Positions 11,301 through 24,745 of a DNA stretch of 64,000 nucleotides are shown piece by piece. The position numbers were made by a program, and so were the translations under genes. Source of the DNA: Schizochytrium sp. TIO01. Lineage: Eukaryota; Sar; Bigyra; Thraustochytrida; Thraustochytriidae. The stretch is from NCBI GenBank assembly GCA_004764695.1, contig SMSO01000004.1:1577501-1641500 (forward strand). The letters are read 5' to 3'. The notes below the pieces were generated by a model that was not told the DNA's origin, made no database searches, and saw only the letters and a program-made list of their open reading frames with translations. Position 1 is the stretch's first letter, and every line of letters begins with the position of its first letter.

Positions 11301-11580
11301 ATCTTCAAGTACGACTCGCAAATCAGCCGCTTTGTCCACTGCTTCTTCGCGGTCCCAGCGTAAATCCCGTAAGAAGGGTGATGAGTCGGACTCCTCCTCG
11401 TCCGACTCGGACAGTGACTCCAGCAGTGACTCAGACTCCTCTGCTGTCGCAACTGGTGCTAAGGGCAAAAAGGGCAAGCGTGGTGGTAGGAAGAAGAAGC
11501 GCAGTGAGGAACCCAGCACCTTCCAAGCTATTCTCTTCATGATCTTTATGCTTATTGTAATCATGTGGCTTTCCATTTAA
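8356..11580 (+). CDS. Single-LIM-domain protein with coiled coil and C-terminal tail anchor
   Basis: The 1074-residue protein begins with a textbook LIM zinc domain. Ligands are C14, C17, H35, C38, C41, C44, C62 and H65, with the exact 2-17-2-2-2-17-2 spacing. A long, low-complexity region follows, rich in acidic patches alternating with Lys/Arg/Ser stretches, and likely disordered. A coiled coil spans about residues 572-700 (a run beginning TKLELQLEKVRDLLQRKEDE). A second Ser/Ala/Lys-rich region follows, with Asp/Ser repeats and a KKGKRGGRKKKR basic cluster. The last 20 residues (from FQAILFMIFML) form one hydrophobic helix right at the C terminus, as in tail-anchored membrane proteins. LIM domains mediate protein contacts, often with actin or nuclear partners. 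A role tethering a membrane to cytoskeleton or scaffold is inference. ATG at 8356 is followed directly by a second Met codon. Confidence 0.85.
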   Translation: MMSSPRYGGPTTKCEVCKKTVYHLEQITLGHRALHKGCFRCFSCDRVLTMDDFGIVDGRIFCKRHHKEAANIKPSDSRSPSPAPRSRPSSARSSKSSRAQEPMAAETKLTQRLKMYRQANGRTAPEEEEDVARHLDVAVEDVYEDPEGTYLDDAEAMQYRNGAPVEDLYEDENEANFEEVAEPRPRLRSRKESAASKTKPAKSPRSSRQKQTTPKARPSEVAEDVEYYDDEEDDVELAYEEPEPVVVEKKKKKSSNKTLRPPATVKKAARISKASPTSSSSMSMAYTEDELMNGYDTVDNGYATRPAKTSSRGRANSRRSQRLEDEVGEHEHSIYEYMEDELDDGASSYDAEAVEPEPRHHRSSQAQEERPLRRLVKKKQQRKSPTAAQQQRYVDEDLGMRGDIVDGEYEEEDQEVYSRPAPQPQLRRPSYVEDEAEVEEEDEDEDDGAEEYALHLRLTRGGRRLSRGSKASVKTAKSVRSVKSVKSAKSKQSRQTAPEPYEYNDSEGYFEDEYENAAGELVEPAVRQRRPSRDAKQYIAPAATVAAHRAAGSRRNSVGSHANGGHSIATATKLELQLEKVRDLLQRKEDEVENLQSRYSNVVGRLEETTDELSRQSAHVDHLSASLKDLRDARARAEADREDAQTVISDMERSMNTYHFKNDSLEKTLNELKAQISVAETRILELNEENAQLRKPKPVARRPSTHSRAEVAQSEESSSSSEEDDSEEEGEALAQRGLRQRRPSQISVRSTKSVQSRASAKSRGNAPVSAKSPVAPVSGTRSRGPSVGSAVSTASRKSVKPIAKPALRVDTGRRPSVAQDLSSESSDEEDDSEEEAKMLAKAEQASKAKAAAAAKAAAAAKASSAKPAAPKPAVQESSSKAPVSAKSVKSPSPASPPSSGSGSTVNKGSEVAKSALAKPSALKTANKAAPAKSADANKQEQDEPQEKSSPVQARRNSTAEPALKQRRASVTSTAGKKSPVTGSSSTTRKSAALSTASSRSQRKSRKKGDESDSSSSDSDSDSSSDSDSSAVATGAKGKKGKRGGRKKKRSEEPSTFQAILFMIFMLIVIMWLSI

Positions 11581-12275
11581 TAACCATAAACTCGAATACT
11601 ACATTGATTAATGATTGATTTTTTTCGTATAGAACATAAGAAATGTTGCCTCTCTCTCAGAATCGTTCCTTCCACTACTAAGGCTCATGACGAAGCCTTA
11701 AGAGTCTCCATTTGTGATGATCATGCTTACTAATAGAACCATGTTTGGCGTCCATGATACAATTCTAGAATGAAGATTTTTGCTTGCCGCAGGTAGAAAT
11801 ATAACCTTTATTTACTCTACAATGAATCTTTTCATCATACATTAGACATTCGGTTTTGGACAGACTTTATGTGATACTTAGATTTTCTTGTACAGGCTTT
11901 AGGTGAGGTTGATTCAGAAAAATGATGTTTGTCTCATATTTATACTAAAAAGTTTCGCTTTGTGTTTCTCATCTTATCGCTCGTCGTTGACAGCAACAGA
12001 AAATTCACTGAAGTAAAATAAAGCTAGTCCTTGAACGTTGTTGGTTATTAACATAATGTGAACAATACAACGTGCGTTCCTTTGTTCGTACACTTCGGAA
12101 GTGAGAGCTGCAATGGCAATGTGTAATCAGTGCATCTTGCGGTTGAACTTTTGATTGAGAGAAATACTATTCGGATTTGGAAATTTCATGGAGGAAGCCG
12201 TTCCGAGGTCATGCATGCTTTCAGAGATGGAAGTGTTTTTATACTAATTTGATGAAAGGCAGTGTGAAGCTAGGA
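11581..12275. other. Intergenic between convergent LIM and lectin genes
   Basis: This is the shared 3' side of two convergent genes. It is AT-rich, with no ORF or RNA gene that I can support. Confidence 0.6.
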
Positions 12276-13820
12276 TTAGAGGAGATGCGTTTTCATGTAA
12301 GAGTTGTACTTGCGGTAACCCGTTGAAGCCAGACCAATGATACAGGCTAGGAGGATTAAAAAGGGCCAAAGCCAAGAGGTGCCAGCGCTTTCCTGTGCCT
12401 CTTCGAGCGGCTCAATAGCAACCTTGAGGCGCTGCGCCAGACGGACAATGCGTTGGTTCATGTGGTGCTCCCGAGCACGAATGTCACGAACCATATTGGT
12501 CAATTGGTCAACAGTATCTGAGATCTCTGCCTCAAGGTGCTGTCGAACTGACTTGAGCTTTTCCTTCTGCCTATCCTGCATACGCTTAATTTCGCGACCC
12601 GTCTTGGTTCTGGCAAGGATCTCGCTGATAGAAACGAGTTCTGCGCGCGAAAACTTACGATTAGACTTTTTGCCGTCCTTATCCTGAAGATCACGCCCCT
12701 CCTTTCGGCGTTCGTACGCTTCGCGCATACGGCGGAGCTGCTCCTCACGATCCTTTGAATGGTGCGATTTGTCGATAGGATCGTCCTCTTCATAATCCTC
12801 ATCATAGTCCTCATCCTCACCCTCATCACCTTCGCGATTGGCGTAGCCATATTCGTAGTAGTCTTCATAATCATCCTCGCCTTCATCATGATCAAACTGC
12901 GTTTCTTCCATGATCTTCTTCTCCCATCCCTCGAACTCGCGAGCAACATTCCCCTTGGCCAGAATATCCTCCCACATGCCAGGCATATTTCCCTGATCAT
13001 TGACCTGGGCATACTCATATGGGTCCAACTCAATGTTCGTGTACGCCTTGATTTCAACCATATGGTGCTTGTCGACAAGCTGACCAGTCATCGCGGTCAC
13101 ACCAAAATACAAATCGGTTCCCGGGATATCCAAGTTATCGAGCTTGATACACTGCACCCACTCAATAGCTCCCTTGGGCTGCATGATGACTGAAAGGGTT
13201 TTCTTCGTGTACGTGATCCTCGCTACAGTTGTTGCCATGTCCTTTGTATGTGCCGAACGAAACGGAATATGGCACCCGTTCGTAATATCCCTGGTCTTAA
13301 TCTTAGAGTAATCTAGTTTGCCATCGTTCGTGAGAGCGTAAACGTACGGGTGGCGTTTCCCCCTAAACTCCTTGTTCTTATATGTGTCGAAGAAGACACC
13401 GAGTCCCTCCCATTTGTTTGGCCCTCCGAGAGCATCGCCACCTCGTCCGCGTTCTTCGGATAGCCAGAATCCAAAACCGTCGCCGAAGAGGTCGCCCTCA
13501 GTGCCTCCGACGCGGAAGGTAAGGTCAACCTGCCAGTCAGAGATAGTCTTAAGCGGGCGTCTAGCCCAAGCAGCACCCTTTTGATCCTGCTCGGCATCGG
13601 TGACGTGGATTGCGTCGTCGCGAGCGAAGCAGGAGCCGAAGAGCTCCCAGTCCATGAGCATCTCCTTTGGAAATGGCGCTGGCCCAAGGCTGTACTTGGG
13701 CATGAGGTCTCGTGAAGCCCATTTGTCAGGACCGAGCTGCATCTCATATGCGGACACGCAGCTCAGGCACGTGGCGAGCAACGCCACCAAAGCTGAGGTC
13801 TTCATAGAGAGGACTTCCAT
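12276..13820 (-). CDS. L-type lectin cargo receptor, ERGIC-53/VIP36-like
   Basis: Such lectins bind high-mannose glycoproteins and cycle between ER and Golgi. I chose ATG 13820 (second candidate 13805) because a signal peptide, MKTSALVALLATCLSCVSA, lies directly there. The frame stays open upstream to 14087, but that would bury the signal peptide. The luminal L-type lectin domain covers about residues 25-280, with GDGFGFWLSEERG, LGVFFDTY and a following Asn/His-containing segment typical of the sugar/calcium site. Next come an acidic Asp/Glu/Tyr-rich stretch (nt about 12760-12900), a coiled coil (nt about 12420-12650) that may drive oligomerisation, one transmembrane helix (about SWLWPFLILLACIIGLAS) and a short tail ending in KTHLL. 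The terminal hydrophobic pair resembles the ER-exit signals of ERGIC-53-type lectins. The family call is secure; the particular subtype is not. Confidence 0.88.
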   Translation of the reverse strand: MEVLSMKTSALVALLATCLSCVSAYEMQLGPDKWASRDLMPKYSLGPAPFPKEMLMDWELFGSCFARDDAIHVTDAEQDQKGAAWARRPLKTISDWQVDLTFRVGGTEGDLFGDGFGFWLSEERGRGGDALGGPNKWEGLGVFFDTYKNKEFRGKRHPYVYALTNDGKLDYSKIKTRDITNGCHIPFRSAHTKDMATTVARITYTKKTLSVIMQPKGAIEWVQCIKLDNLDIPGTDLYFGVTAMTGQLVDKHHMVEIKAYTNIELDPYEYAQVNDQGNMPGMWEDILAKGNVAREFEGWEKKIMEETQFDHDEGEDDYEDYYEYGYANREGDEGEDEDYDEDYEEDDPIDKSHHSKDREEQLRRMREAYERRKEGRDLQDKDGKKSNRKFSRAELVSISEILARTKTGREIKRMQDRQKEKLKSVRQHLEAEISDTVDQLTNMVRDIRAREHHMNQRIVRLAQRLKVAIEPLEEAQESAGTSWLWPFLILLACIIGLASTGYRKYNSYMKTHLL

Positions 13821-17605
<3,785 letters not shown>

Positions 17606-17976
17606 AATACCCTTAAGTTATGCTAATCAACACGCCACCATTTTCTACGACTGTGTTTTTCTTTAATATTACTCACAAGTATTCGCTTCCTTTCATAAAA
17701 ATAAGTAATATATGTATCAAGCCAAAAAAGACGTCTCGTAAATGTCAATTCATTACTATCTTGTCGACGGAAAGGCAGAGCACTTCAGTATTCTTTTGCA
17801 ATTTGGAAAGTAGCGCAAGTTAACATATGCTCGATAGCGGATAAAATGGTGAAAATTACAGTGGCTGGGTACATATAGTTCATGTCATAGCACTATTCAA
17901 ATAGCATGCAGTTGTTATTAAGCGCTCAATGGAATTGAGAGCCCCGTCGCAGTAGTACGTTTCTGTTTTCAAAAAG
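17606..17976. other. Short convergent intergenic region
   Basis: It contains the 3' UTRs of nitronate monooxygenase and separase. It is AT-rich and nothing else was recognised. Confidence 0.6.
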
Positions 17977-20900
17977 TCATTTGATTGTTTTTGCAGTAGT
18001 TGATGACACAGGCATCCCGATACATATAGGCGCTGCACCCACCAAGAATGGTAGCTTGCACGCTGCACGAGCGTCTTGAACAGCTTCAGGCAGAGATCGT
18101 TTCTTCCCCATCCATGCTTCCAGCATAGACAAGGTAAATCTATCAATGTCCTTATCCGTCACATCCCAAAGATTGGCAACAACCGCGAGACTACCAGCAA
18201 GCATGTATGCAAGAACTACACCAGCAGGCTCGAAAATTCCTTGCGAGCGTAGTTTTCCACTGCTACAGCCCATGAGCAATGTAGTTGCACAGGCATTAAG
18301 CTGAGCTAGCTGTTCCCTTGACAAAAGCTCTTCGCCACTTCCATGACCACAGTATAAGAATACGGGCGCCTCAGATAGTGCCCGCTTCAGAAGAGCAGAT
18401 CCTTCACTTGGAGTTTTCAGCCGGCCACAAGTTCCCTTCCAACCTAATCCTTTCGTAACACTGTCTAAAAACGGTTGCATCGCCTTGGCAGTGGAGTTCA
18501 AATCCCCGCGAGGATCAATCATATACTCTGCGCCCCGAAGACTAATCTTTCGGCCGATACTAGACAGCCTTTCTGCAATAAACGCAAATGAGGGCATGCG
18601 GCTAACACAGCGAGTATGAATACACGGCATAGCCTCAAACGGAATACCTTGCAGCATTTCATCTAGAACAAGAATGAGTGACCCTTGAACTTTGACTATC
18701 TCGTTGGATGCCACAGTAGTCTTGCTTCCAACTTGCTCTTTTGGAAGACCTTCTTGTTGGCCACTCTCGCATCCGCTATCACTCTCACCGTCACTTTCCA
18801 TGGCATCCATTTCTTCTTCATACGCCTCTAGACGCGCTATGAGCTCCTTTTTAAGCCCGGAGGTTCTCAGATTCCTTTCGGCTAAAGCCGCTCGCAACTC
18901 AACAACCTTCATTTCATTTGGATTCTTATTGAGCTTAACACGTTGCTGAGAAGACGACTTAACTAGCTCATCCTGAGAAGAACATCCCGAGGATGAACGA
19001 GAAGACGCATCTACAACTTCTTCTTCGTCTAATAACTCATTATCATATGAACCTGTAAGGCGATTACCTGCTTGGCGAACACATTCTACTAAGTTCAAGT
19101 GATCCCTGGTCTTTAAGCCCAGTGGTTTAGAAAGGAGCACCTCAACAGCATGTTCGAGAGTATCTGATACAGCATTATGCATGCCAGCACTCACTGCCAA
19201 AGTTAAGACATTGAAGATTTCCATTTCAGCAGATGTTACATCTGATTTCTTGAGACCCAAACCTTTGAAGGCAGCTGCTGCCTCGGCATCGACCTCTTTT
19301 GTGTCGATGCCAAGCGCACTTGCAGTAGGCGCTAGAAGAGTAACAGCTGCGGGTCCAAGCCAAGCAGTCTCCACATTTGAGAGCAAATCTTGAAGCTCCT
19401 TGTCAAGACGTTGGCGGTCATCCCACCATTGTCGCTTCCGTGTACGATCCCAGCCTGCAGTTGAGTCTGCAGTTGTACCTCTGGTAGTCTGCTCGGCGGC
19501 TTCCACCAGAGCACGCATTTTTTTAGCCAAGTCCTCTTCGTGTTGCTGCAGAGGTAGAATGAGTGTCAAGGGGTTTCTTGAGCGGGTCAAACGAGATACA
19601 CAAAGAAGCTCAAGCTCATCTAGTGCCGTCACAGAGCATACTGCCATATCGTCGGGAAGATCTTTTGAACAGATCTGTTTAAGATGAGCACCAGCATCAA
19701 TGACGTTGTCCCAAGGCGAATGCAATACATGACAGGGTTTGTCAGTCCAAAGACGGGTTCTCTCGAGGGAGAGGGCCAAACCAAAAGAGGCATGCATGAG
19801 GGCAGCAACCTGCCAGTCTGCACTTGCTACAGCATTGCTTGCACGAGTTTTTGTCATGGCTACAGAAAGCCCACGGAAAAGTGCGCGTCCAGTTTCAGGA
19901 CTTGCGTCGACACGCTGGGCACTATACAGTGCATCTTGCAAAACTGTAAGACCCTGCGACCATTTATTTTTAGCTAAGTAGGCTTGACCCAAGGCAATGT
20001 TAGAACGGCAGACCTCACGTTCAAGTGTTGGGTTTCCTTCACCGATTTCGGCTGCCTGCGTGAGCCACTTCGTCGGGTCTTTTCCACGTAAAAGCGCAAG
20101 TCTTGCTTGTAGACCAAGAATTTGAATTTTAGCTTCTTCCGCAAATACAGAGCAACGACTACGATGTTTCTGACGAGCTGCACGTTTTGACAAAGATGCC
20201 TTTGCGCGCGCTGCAAGCTCTGTTTCATCAATATCAAGACCACCAAGAGTTGCGATCGCCACTTCATCTTGGTCCTCAGCATGTTGGCTTGTTTCAAGTT
20301 GGTCAACAAAGGCCCGCCAGGCATCCTCTGCTTCACCTACAACTTCCGCTGCGGCGTCGATATCATGACGAGCAAGTGCAACGGAAGCGCGGCACATAAG
20401 AAGTTGAAGTCCAACTTTGCCGCTCTGTTCTTTTTTCAAGGAACCCAACAAGGCCTCGGCGTCATCCGGCTTGCCACACATAAGAGCAATACGACCTTTC
20501 AACATCTGAAAACGATTCATCAATGCATCCGAACCAACGCGCTCAGCAAGCGCATGACCGCGTTCAACATAGTAGCGAGCTGTTCGAGGATCACCACGTG
20601 AAACATAGACCTCACAAAGCAGTTCAAGACAGTCAACGACGTCATTGACATGCTTCCAATTTACTCCTGTAACTGCCAAAGGGCCAGCAGGGGTTTCCTG
20701 ACATGCAGCCCGTAATTTCAAAGCGTTGAGAGCTGTGTTAAGTACGACTGCAGAGTCCGTTGTGCTAGCAAATGACAAGGAAGCAAGTAGAAATGCGCAG
20801 GTGGCGTATTCATCACTTTGAGCTTCTGGATCCAATGTATTCATGACATCCGTAACGCGAGTTTCCAACGTGCATACAAACTCTCCCAATCCTCCAGAGT

Positions 20901-23712
20901 GAGTTGATCTCGCAGAATTTACCTCGGCTCTCTCATCTAGACTTTCAATGTCGTCAGCAAGAGAAGGAGGCTCATCTTCCTGGCATTGGTTCGCGTGATC
21001 TTGCTGTTGGTGCTGATTAAGAAATTCTAGCTTGTAAAACTTCGCAGCCACCACCGCCGCGAGGGTTTCCCCAAGTCTGTCACTCTGCTCATAAAGAAGT
21101 CTTGCTAATAGAGCTACACCCAATTTTGATTCCTTATGCGCAGCAATTTGTACAAGACGTTCAGGGTCAGCAGCACGTGCAGCTCGAATAAAGATGGCGC
21201 GCGCGCGGAAGCTTGCCTCGTGAAGACCGATTACTTCACACCACTCGCCTGCAAAACCAATATCTTGCAGGGAGCAATAGTCAAATTCACCGCTGCCTTG
21301 CATACTCCACTGATCAACTGCAGCACAAATCCGTTCACCTTGGCCTTCTAGGGCCTGTTCACATGTGCCCAGCCAAAAGTTGATAGAAGTACTTGCTGAT
21401 TGGTCGTCTTGTACATCTTGCATTGCACGATCACACAATTCAGTAGCCTCAATCAAGCGCTCTTTACGCTCTTCTTCGCTTGCACCTACATCCATGCCAA
21501 TGCTTCGAATTATTAGAGAGCGAGCGTGTTCGATATCGATCATTGCACTCTGGGATATATCCTTACATCGTTCCTGGACATGCTCTAGGAGGGCATTTCC
21601 AAGATTTAAGCAGCCAAGGGACATATAAGCATCAAGCTGTAAACGAATAAGTAGACGCATCCAGGCATCAGCTGATTCGCCATAGACGGTGGTGTCAAGC
21701 AACGTAGACACACAAATGATCTCCTCACCTTGGTTTGAAACAAGTTCTTCAGTACATTTGCAAAACCCCGTCACATCTGGAACCTCATCTTTCGAGATTT
21801 GGTCAGCAATCATACAAGCAAATGACTTACGTGACTCGTGAAGAAGTCCTGCACGCTGTTGACAGACAGCTAAAACATTGTACCTTTCAGCAAGTGAAAC
21901 CTGTGAGACAGCTGCTTCATCTGCATATTCGGTTGACTTTTGCAGAAACGGGACAGCATCAGAATAATCACCCGCGTTGAAGAGTCTGGCACCAACATTG
22001 TACGCGGCATTTGCGAGTGTTCGATAAAGAGACTCATCCAGCTCCGCAATTTCACACATTGCCCCAAGATGCTTTATAGCATTATCCATCCCGTTGCTGC
22101 TTCCTGATTCGCGATCCATCAAAAGGCGGTGACAGGCAATACGAGGTTTCAACAGGCCTTGTGGAGAAACACCAGCTGCAACTTTAAGAAAGGAAACCAA
22201 GACGCTTTGAAGTTGGGCGTTTTTCGTCTTTGCACAGGTTTGCGTGAGATTGACTAATTCTTTCTCGAGGCGGTGCAAAAAGTGCTTGAATGTCAGAGCC
22301 GTGGCATCCTCAGCTGCACATGGACGAACACATGTAGTTAAAGCAGCACAAAGGTCGGGAAATGCAGAAGAGGCAGCTACGTCCTCACTGTGAAGACTTT
22401 CCAATAAGTGTTTGATACATTGCGAAGGCGCTTTTTGTTTAGTCGTAAGGGTCCATTCGATCATTGCCATTAGCAGAGTTATAATGATTTCTGCGCGAAC
22501 ACAGCAGGGGTCAGGTACGTGTTCGAGCCATCTTGCGTACATGTCAAGGGCGCGCTCAACATCGTTCAATTGAAAACAAAGCTTCCGATAAAATTGTATA
22601 TTGCTGATCGATGGATCCTCGGTGCTGATGAGCTCTGCCGTGAATCCTTCGAAGCTGTCGAAGACGTCCAGAATTTCCAGTGCAACTGCTGCGTTTGTCT
22701 TGGAGTCAGGTGTGGGCGACGACTTAGCATATCGATGACACGCAGTAATGAGTTTTTCCGTAATGACAATATCTGAAGCCTTTGCACAGTCTCGCGGAGT
22801 AGAAAAGCACATTCGTAGGTTTTGTAGTGCTTCCACACGCAGACTAAAAGTCATTTCGAAGTTTCGCTTTGCTTCTTGCGCAGCGGCGCCATGGTGATAA
22901 AAAAGCGAAAATTGTGCCTTAGCGAAAGCTACGGATTTATTGGCATCGTGTTTCCCAAGCTCCTGAAGCCAGAAACCTAAATTTGCCCTTGATGCCTTTA
23001 AAGACTCACGGGAAAGTCCCTGTTCAACGAGAGATCGAACACAATTGTAAACAGAGAATGTGATAATACCACAGGCCTTCACCCACAAATCGTCCTCCTC
23101 GTCAATATTTTGGGATGGCCGTAAAGGTTTATAGCACAAAGGTGAATCTGCGTCATCAGGGAATGTCACATAGTCAAGATCTGCAAATGATTTAAACAGC
23201 AGATTAGAGGCCTCAACTGCTGTCTCAAAGCACTTTGCCTCCGCGCATACCCCAACAAGTTTCTGCACCAAGCTTTCCGGAGCCAGCGGATGTTTGAAGG
23301 TAACCTCATCTCTGATTGCCAGCAACATCCGCAAAGCTCTCAGTGCAACTGTCGCGTGAGGGAGGTCTTCTCCTCGACAACTATCGTTTCCAAAGGATGC
23401 TTTCGAGCTGCTCTGTTCTCCCGAGATCGCCTTACAGCAGTTCTGGGCCACCACAGCGAGCAGTGCCCCAAGCTTTGGAGCCTTTGCAACCGCCTGGGCG
23501 CCTTCACCAGCACCAAAGGCCTCCTCTGCCTCTCCAAGGCACTCGTCGAACTCTAACTGCAGCGCTTTTCCATCATTGAAGGACTGTGCAAGCTCTGCAA
23601 TCTTTCCTGCGCTCCACTGTCGTTGATCTCCATGAGCTCCGGCGCTCTTTGAAGGTCCTCCTCCTGCTTGTCGCCCAACACGACCACGGTTCGGGGCCCG
23701 GTTCTCGCTCAT
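17977..23712 (-). CDS. ESP1: Separase (peptidase C50) with a SAP motif
   Basis: Separase is the cysteine protease that cleaves the cohesin kleisin subunit at anaphase. The 1911-residue ORF, comparable to the roughly 2100-residue animal enzymes, starts at an ATG and has a long helical-repeat N-terminal part (to about 1500). The catalytic domain is C-terminal: LYCGHGSGEE places the catalytic His at residue 1790, and LLMGCSSGKL places the catalytic Cys at 1816, with the usual 26-residue spacing. RGAEYMIDPRGDLNSTAKAM and VANLWDVTDKDIDRF are also family signatures. Between the two parts is an acidic, Ser-rich linker. It holds a stretch at about residues 1597-1630 (nt 18825-18925) that fits the SAP DNA-binding motif (MKVVELRAALAERNL, then SGLKKELIARL). 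No intron is needed. A securin gene is not seen here. Confidence 0.93.
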   Translation of the reverse strand: MSENRAPNRGRVGRQAGGGPSKSAGAHGDQRQWSAGKIAELAQSFNDGKALQLEFDECLGEAEEAFGAGEGAQAVAKAPKLGALLAVVAQNCCKAISGEQSSSKASFGNDSCRGEDLPHATVALRALRMLLAIRDEVTFKHPLAPESLVQKLVGVCAEAKCFETAVEASNLLFKSFADLDYVTFPDDADSPLCYKPLRPSQNIDEEDDLWVKACGIITFSVYNCVRSLVEQGLSRESLKASRANLGFWLQELGKHDANKSVAFAKAQFSLFYHHGAAAQEAKRNFEMTFSLRVEALQNLRMCFSTPRDCAKASDIVITEKLITACHRYAKSSPTPDSKTNAAVALEILDVFDSFEGFTAELISTEDPSISNIQFYRKLCFQLNDVERALDMYARWLEHVPDPCCVRAEIIITLLMAMIEWTLTTKQKAPSQCIKHLLESLHSEDVAASSAFPDLCAALTTCVRPCAAEDATALTFKHFLHRLEKELVNLTQTCAKTKNAQLQSVLVSFLKVAAGVSPQGLLKPRIACHRLLMDRESGSSNGMDNAIKHLGAMCEIAELDESLYRTLANAAYNVGARLFNAGDYSDAVPFLQKSTEYADEAAVSQVSLAERYNVLAVCQQRAGLLHESRKSFACMIADQISKDEVPDVTGFCKCTEELVSNQGEEIICVSTLLDTTVYGESADAWMRLLIRLQLDAYMSLGCLNLGNALLEHVQERCKDISQSAMIDIEHARSLIIRSIGMDVGASEEERKERLIEATELCDRAMQDVQDDQSASTSINFWLGTCEQALEGQGERICAAVDQWSMQGSGEFDYCSLQDIGFAGEWCEVIGLHEASFRARAIFIRAARAADPERLVQIAAHKESKLGVALLARLLYEQSDRLGETLAAVVAAKFYKLEFLNQHQQQDHANQCQEDEPPSLADDIESLDERAEVNSARSTHSGGLGEFVCTLETRVTDVMNTLDPEAQSDEYATCAFLLASLSFASTTDSAVVLNTALNALKLRAACQETPAGPLAVTGVNWKHVNDVVDCLELLCEVYVSRGDPRTARYYVERGHALAERVGSDALMNRFQMLKGRIALMCGKPDDAEALLGSLKKEQSGKVGLQLLMCRASVALARHDIDAAAEVVGEAEDAWRAFVDQLETSQHAEDQDEVAIATLGGLDIDETELAARAKASLSKRAARQKHRSRCSVFAEEAKIQILGLQARLALLRGKDPTKWLTQAAEIGEGNPTLEREVCRSNIALGQAYLAKNKWSQGLTVLQDALYSAQRVDASPETGRALFRGLSVAMTKTRASNAVASADWQVAALMHASFGLALSLERTRLWTDKPCHVLHSPWDNVIDAGAHLKQICSKDLPDDMAVCSVTALDELELLCVSRLTRSRNPLTLILPLQQHEEDLAKKMRALVEAAEQTTRGTTADSTAGWDRTRKRQWWDDRQRLDKELQDLLSNVETAWLGPAAVTLLAPTASALGIDTKEVDAEAAAAFKGLGLKKSDVTSAEMEIFNVLTLAVSAGMHNAVSDTLEHAVEVLLSKPLGLKTRDHLNLVECVRQAGNRLTGSYDNELLDEEEVVDASSRSSSGCSSQDELVKSSSQQRVKLNKNPNEMKVVELRAALAERNLRTSGLKKELIARLEAYEEEMDAMESDGESDSGCESGQQEGLPKEQVGSKTTVASNEIVKVQGSLILVLDEMLQGIPFEAMPCIHTRCVSRMPSFAFIAERLSSIGRKISLRGAEYMIDPRGDLNSTAKAMQPFLDSVTKGLGWKGTCGRLKTPSEGSALLKRALSEAPVFLYCGHGSGEELLSREQLAQLNACATTLLMGCSSGKLRSQGIFEPAGVVLAYMLAGSLAVVANLWDVTDKDIDRFTLSMLEAWMGKKRSLPEAVQDARAACKLPFLVGAAPICIGMPVSSTTAKTIK

Positions 23713-24223
23713 TGCGGCGTGTAACGTCCCTTAAAGGCAGCGTGCGAATCTACGTGTCCCGGCACGCGTGGCCGGGCCAGTGTCTCCGCGGAGCGAGATC
23801 TACTTGAGCGATTTCCCGATTTGATTAGCTTTTCTCACTCTACCTACTTTGTCAATTCAAATGATTTGATTTCTTCTTCGTTTTGCGGGTAGTTAGCTTT
23901 GATCAATTTTGAACTTCAAAACTGAGAGGCCTAGCGTTTATATTATCCCTATATAGGACTCGAGTTGAATTTTTATTTACTTAATTCTAATTTCAGAAAC
24001 TACTAGTACAAGACGTAGGTATTTACTATGTAGCTCGAGTTTTCAAAGTTCGAAATTGAAATGAATAACTGTTTCTTTTCTTTCTCACCACATGAGGATC
24101 ATATTAATCAAAATAATATTTTAGACTAAAAAACGAAAGTTTGTTTGGGTAGAATGAATGACACGGAATAAACGAAAGAATGAATGATTTTCTTAAGGTT
24201 TGACTCAGAAGAGCAACAGAATA
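23713..24223. other. Divergent upstream region of separase and a small gene
   Basis: A GC-rich stretch directly upstream of separase (about 23730-23810) passes into AT-rich sequence. No ORF or RNA gene can be supported. Confidence 0.55.
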
Positions 24224-24745
24224 ATGCAAAACCGAAACAGAAACCCACGGTGGTTTGGAGTGATGGGCCGCGGCACAGAGACTCTGCGGGCGCTGGAGAA
24301 GGTCCGTGAGACGCACAAGGATGTGGTTTTAGCGCGGAAGAGGGAACAGCCGACTGCAACTACGTGGCAGGGCTCTGTGGTTGACTTAGAGGGCCTCACA
24401 GTGGCGGACCTTGGGGCTCTGGAGGCCGTTGCATCTTCTTTAGGTCAACAACAGACTTCGGAAAATCTGAGTTCTGTGGAGTCGTCGCATTCTATAGAGA
24501 ATTGGGAAGAAGGTAAAGAGCTAGTAGCAGAACTTGAAAGGGGGAATAAGGAAATGCTTGAGGGGCAAGAGAGGACTTTGAGAGCGTGCGCGGAGCTGGC
24601 GACGGTCGCAGAAAGAGATATACTGCTGTGGACAAGAACTGCAGACTTGGCACCAAAATCCAGCGAGACTGGGTTTCGTGCGATAAGTTTTGAGTCAGCC
24701 TTTGACGATGCGATGCAACAACTGCAGGCTGTTGGCATGCAGTGA
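24224..24745 (+). CDS. Small helical protein of unknown function
   Basis: The first ATG is at 24224 and gives 173 residues; a second ATG at 24263 would give 160. The frame extends to a TTG at 24200, which is unlikely to be used. The sequence is mostly charged and helix-forming (an ETLRALEKVRETHKDVVLARKRE helix near the start, then VELERGNKEMLEGQERTLRACAEL-like helices), with no signal peptide, membrane segment or motif that I recognise. It lies between the separase promoter and the 3' end of the ABC transporter gene. Base composition is coding-like, and few long competing ORFs overlap, so it is probably a real gene, but homology is untested. Confidence 0.5.
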   Translation: MQNRNRNPRWFGVMGRGTETLRALEKVRETHKDVVLARKREQPTATTWQGSVVDLEGLTVADLGALEAVASSLGQQQTSENLSSVESSHSIENWEEGKELVAELERGNKEMLEGQERTLRACAELATVAERDILLWTRTADLAPKSSETGFRAISFESAFDDAMQQLQAVGMQ

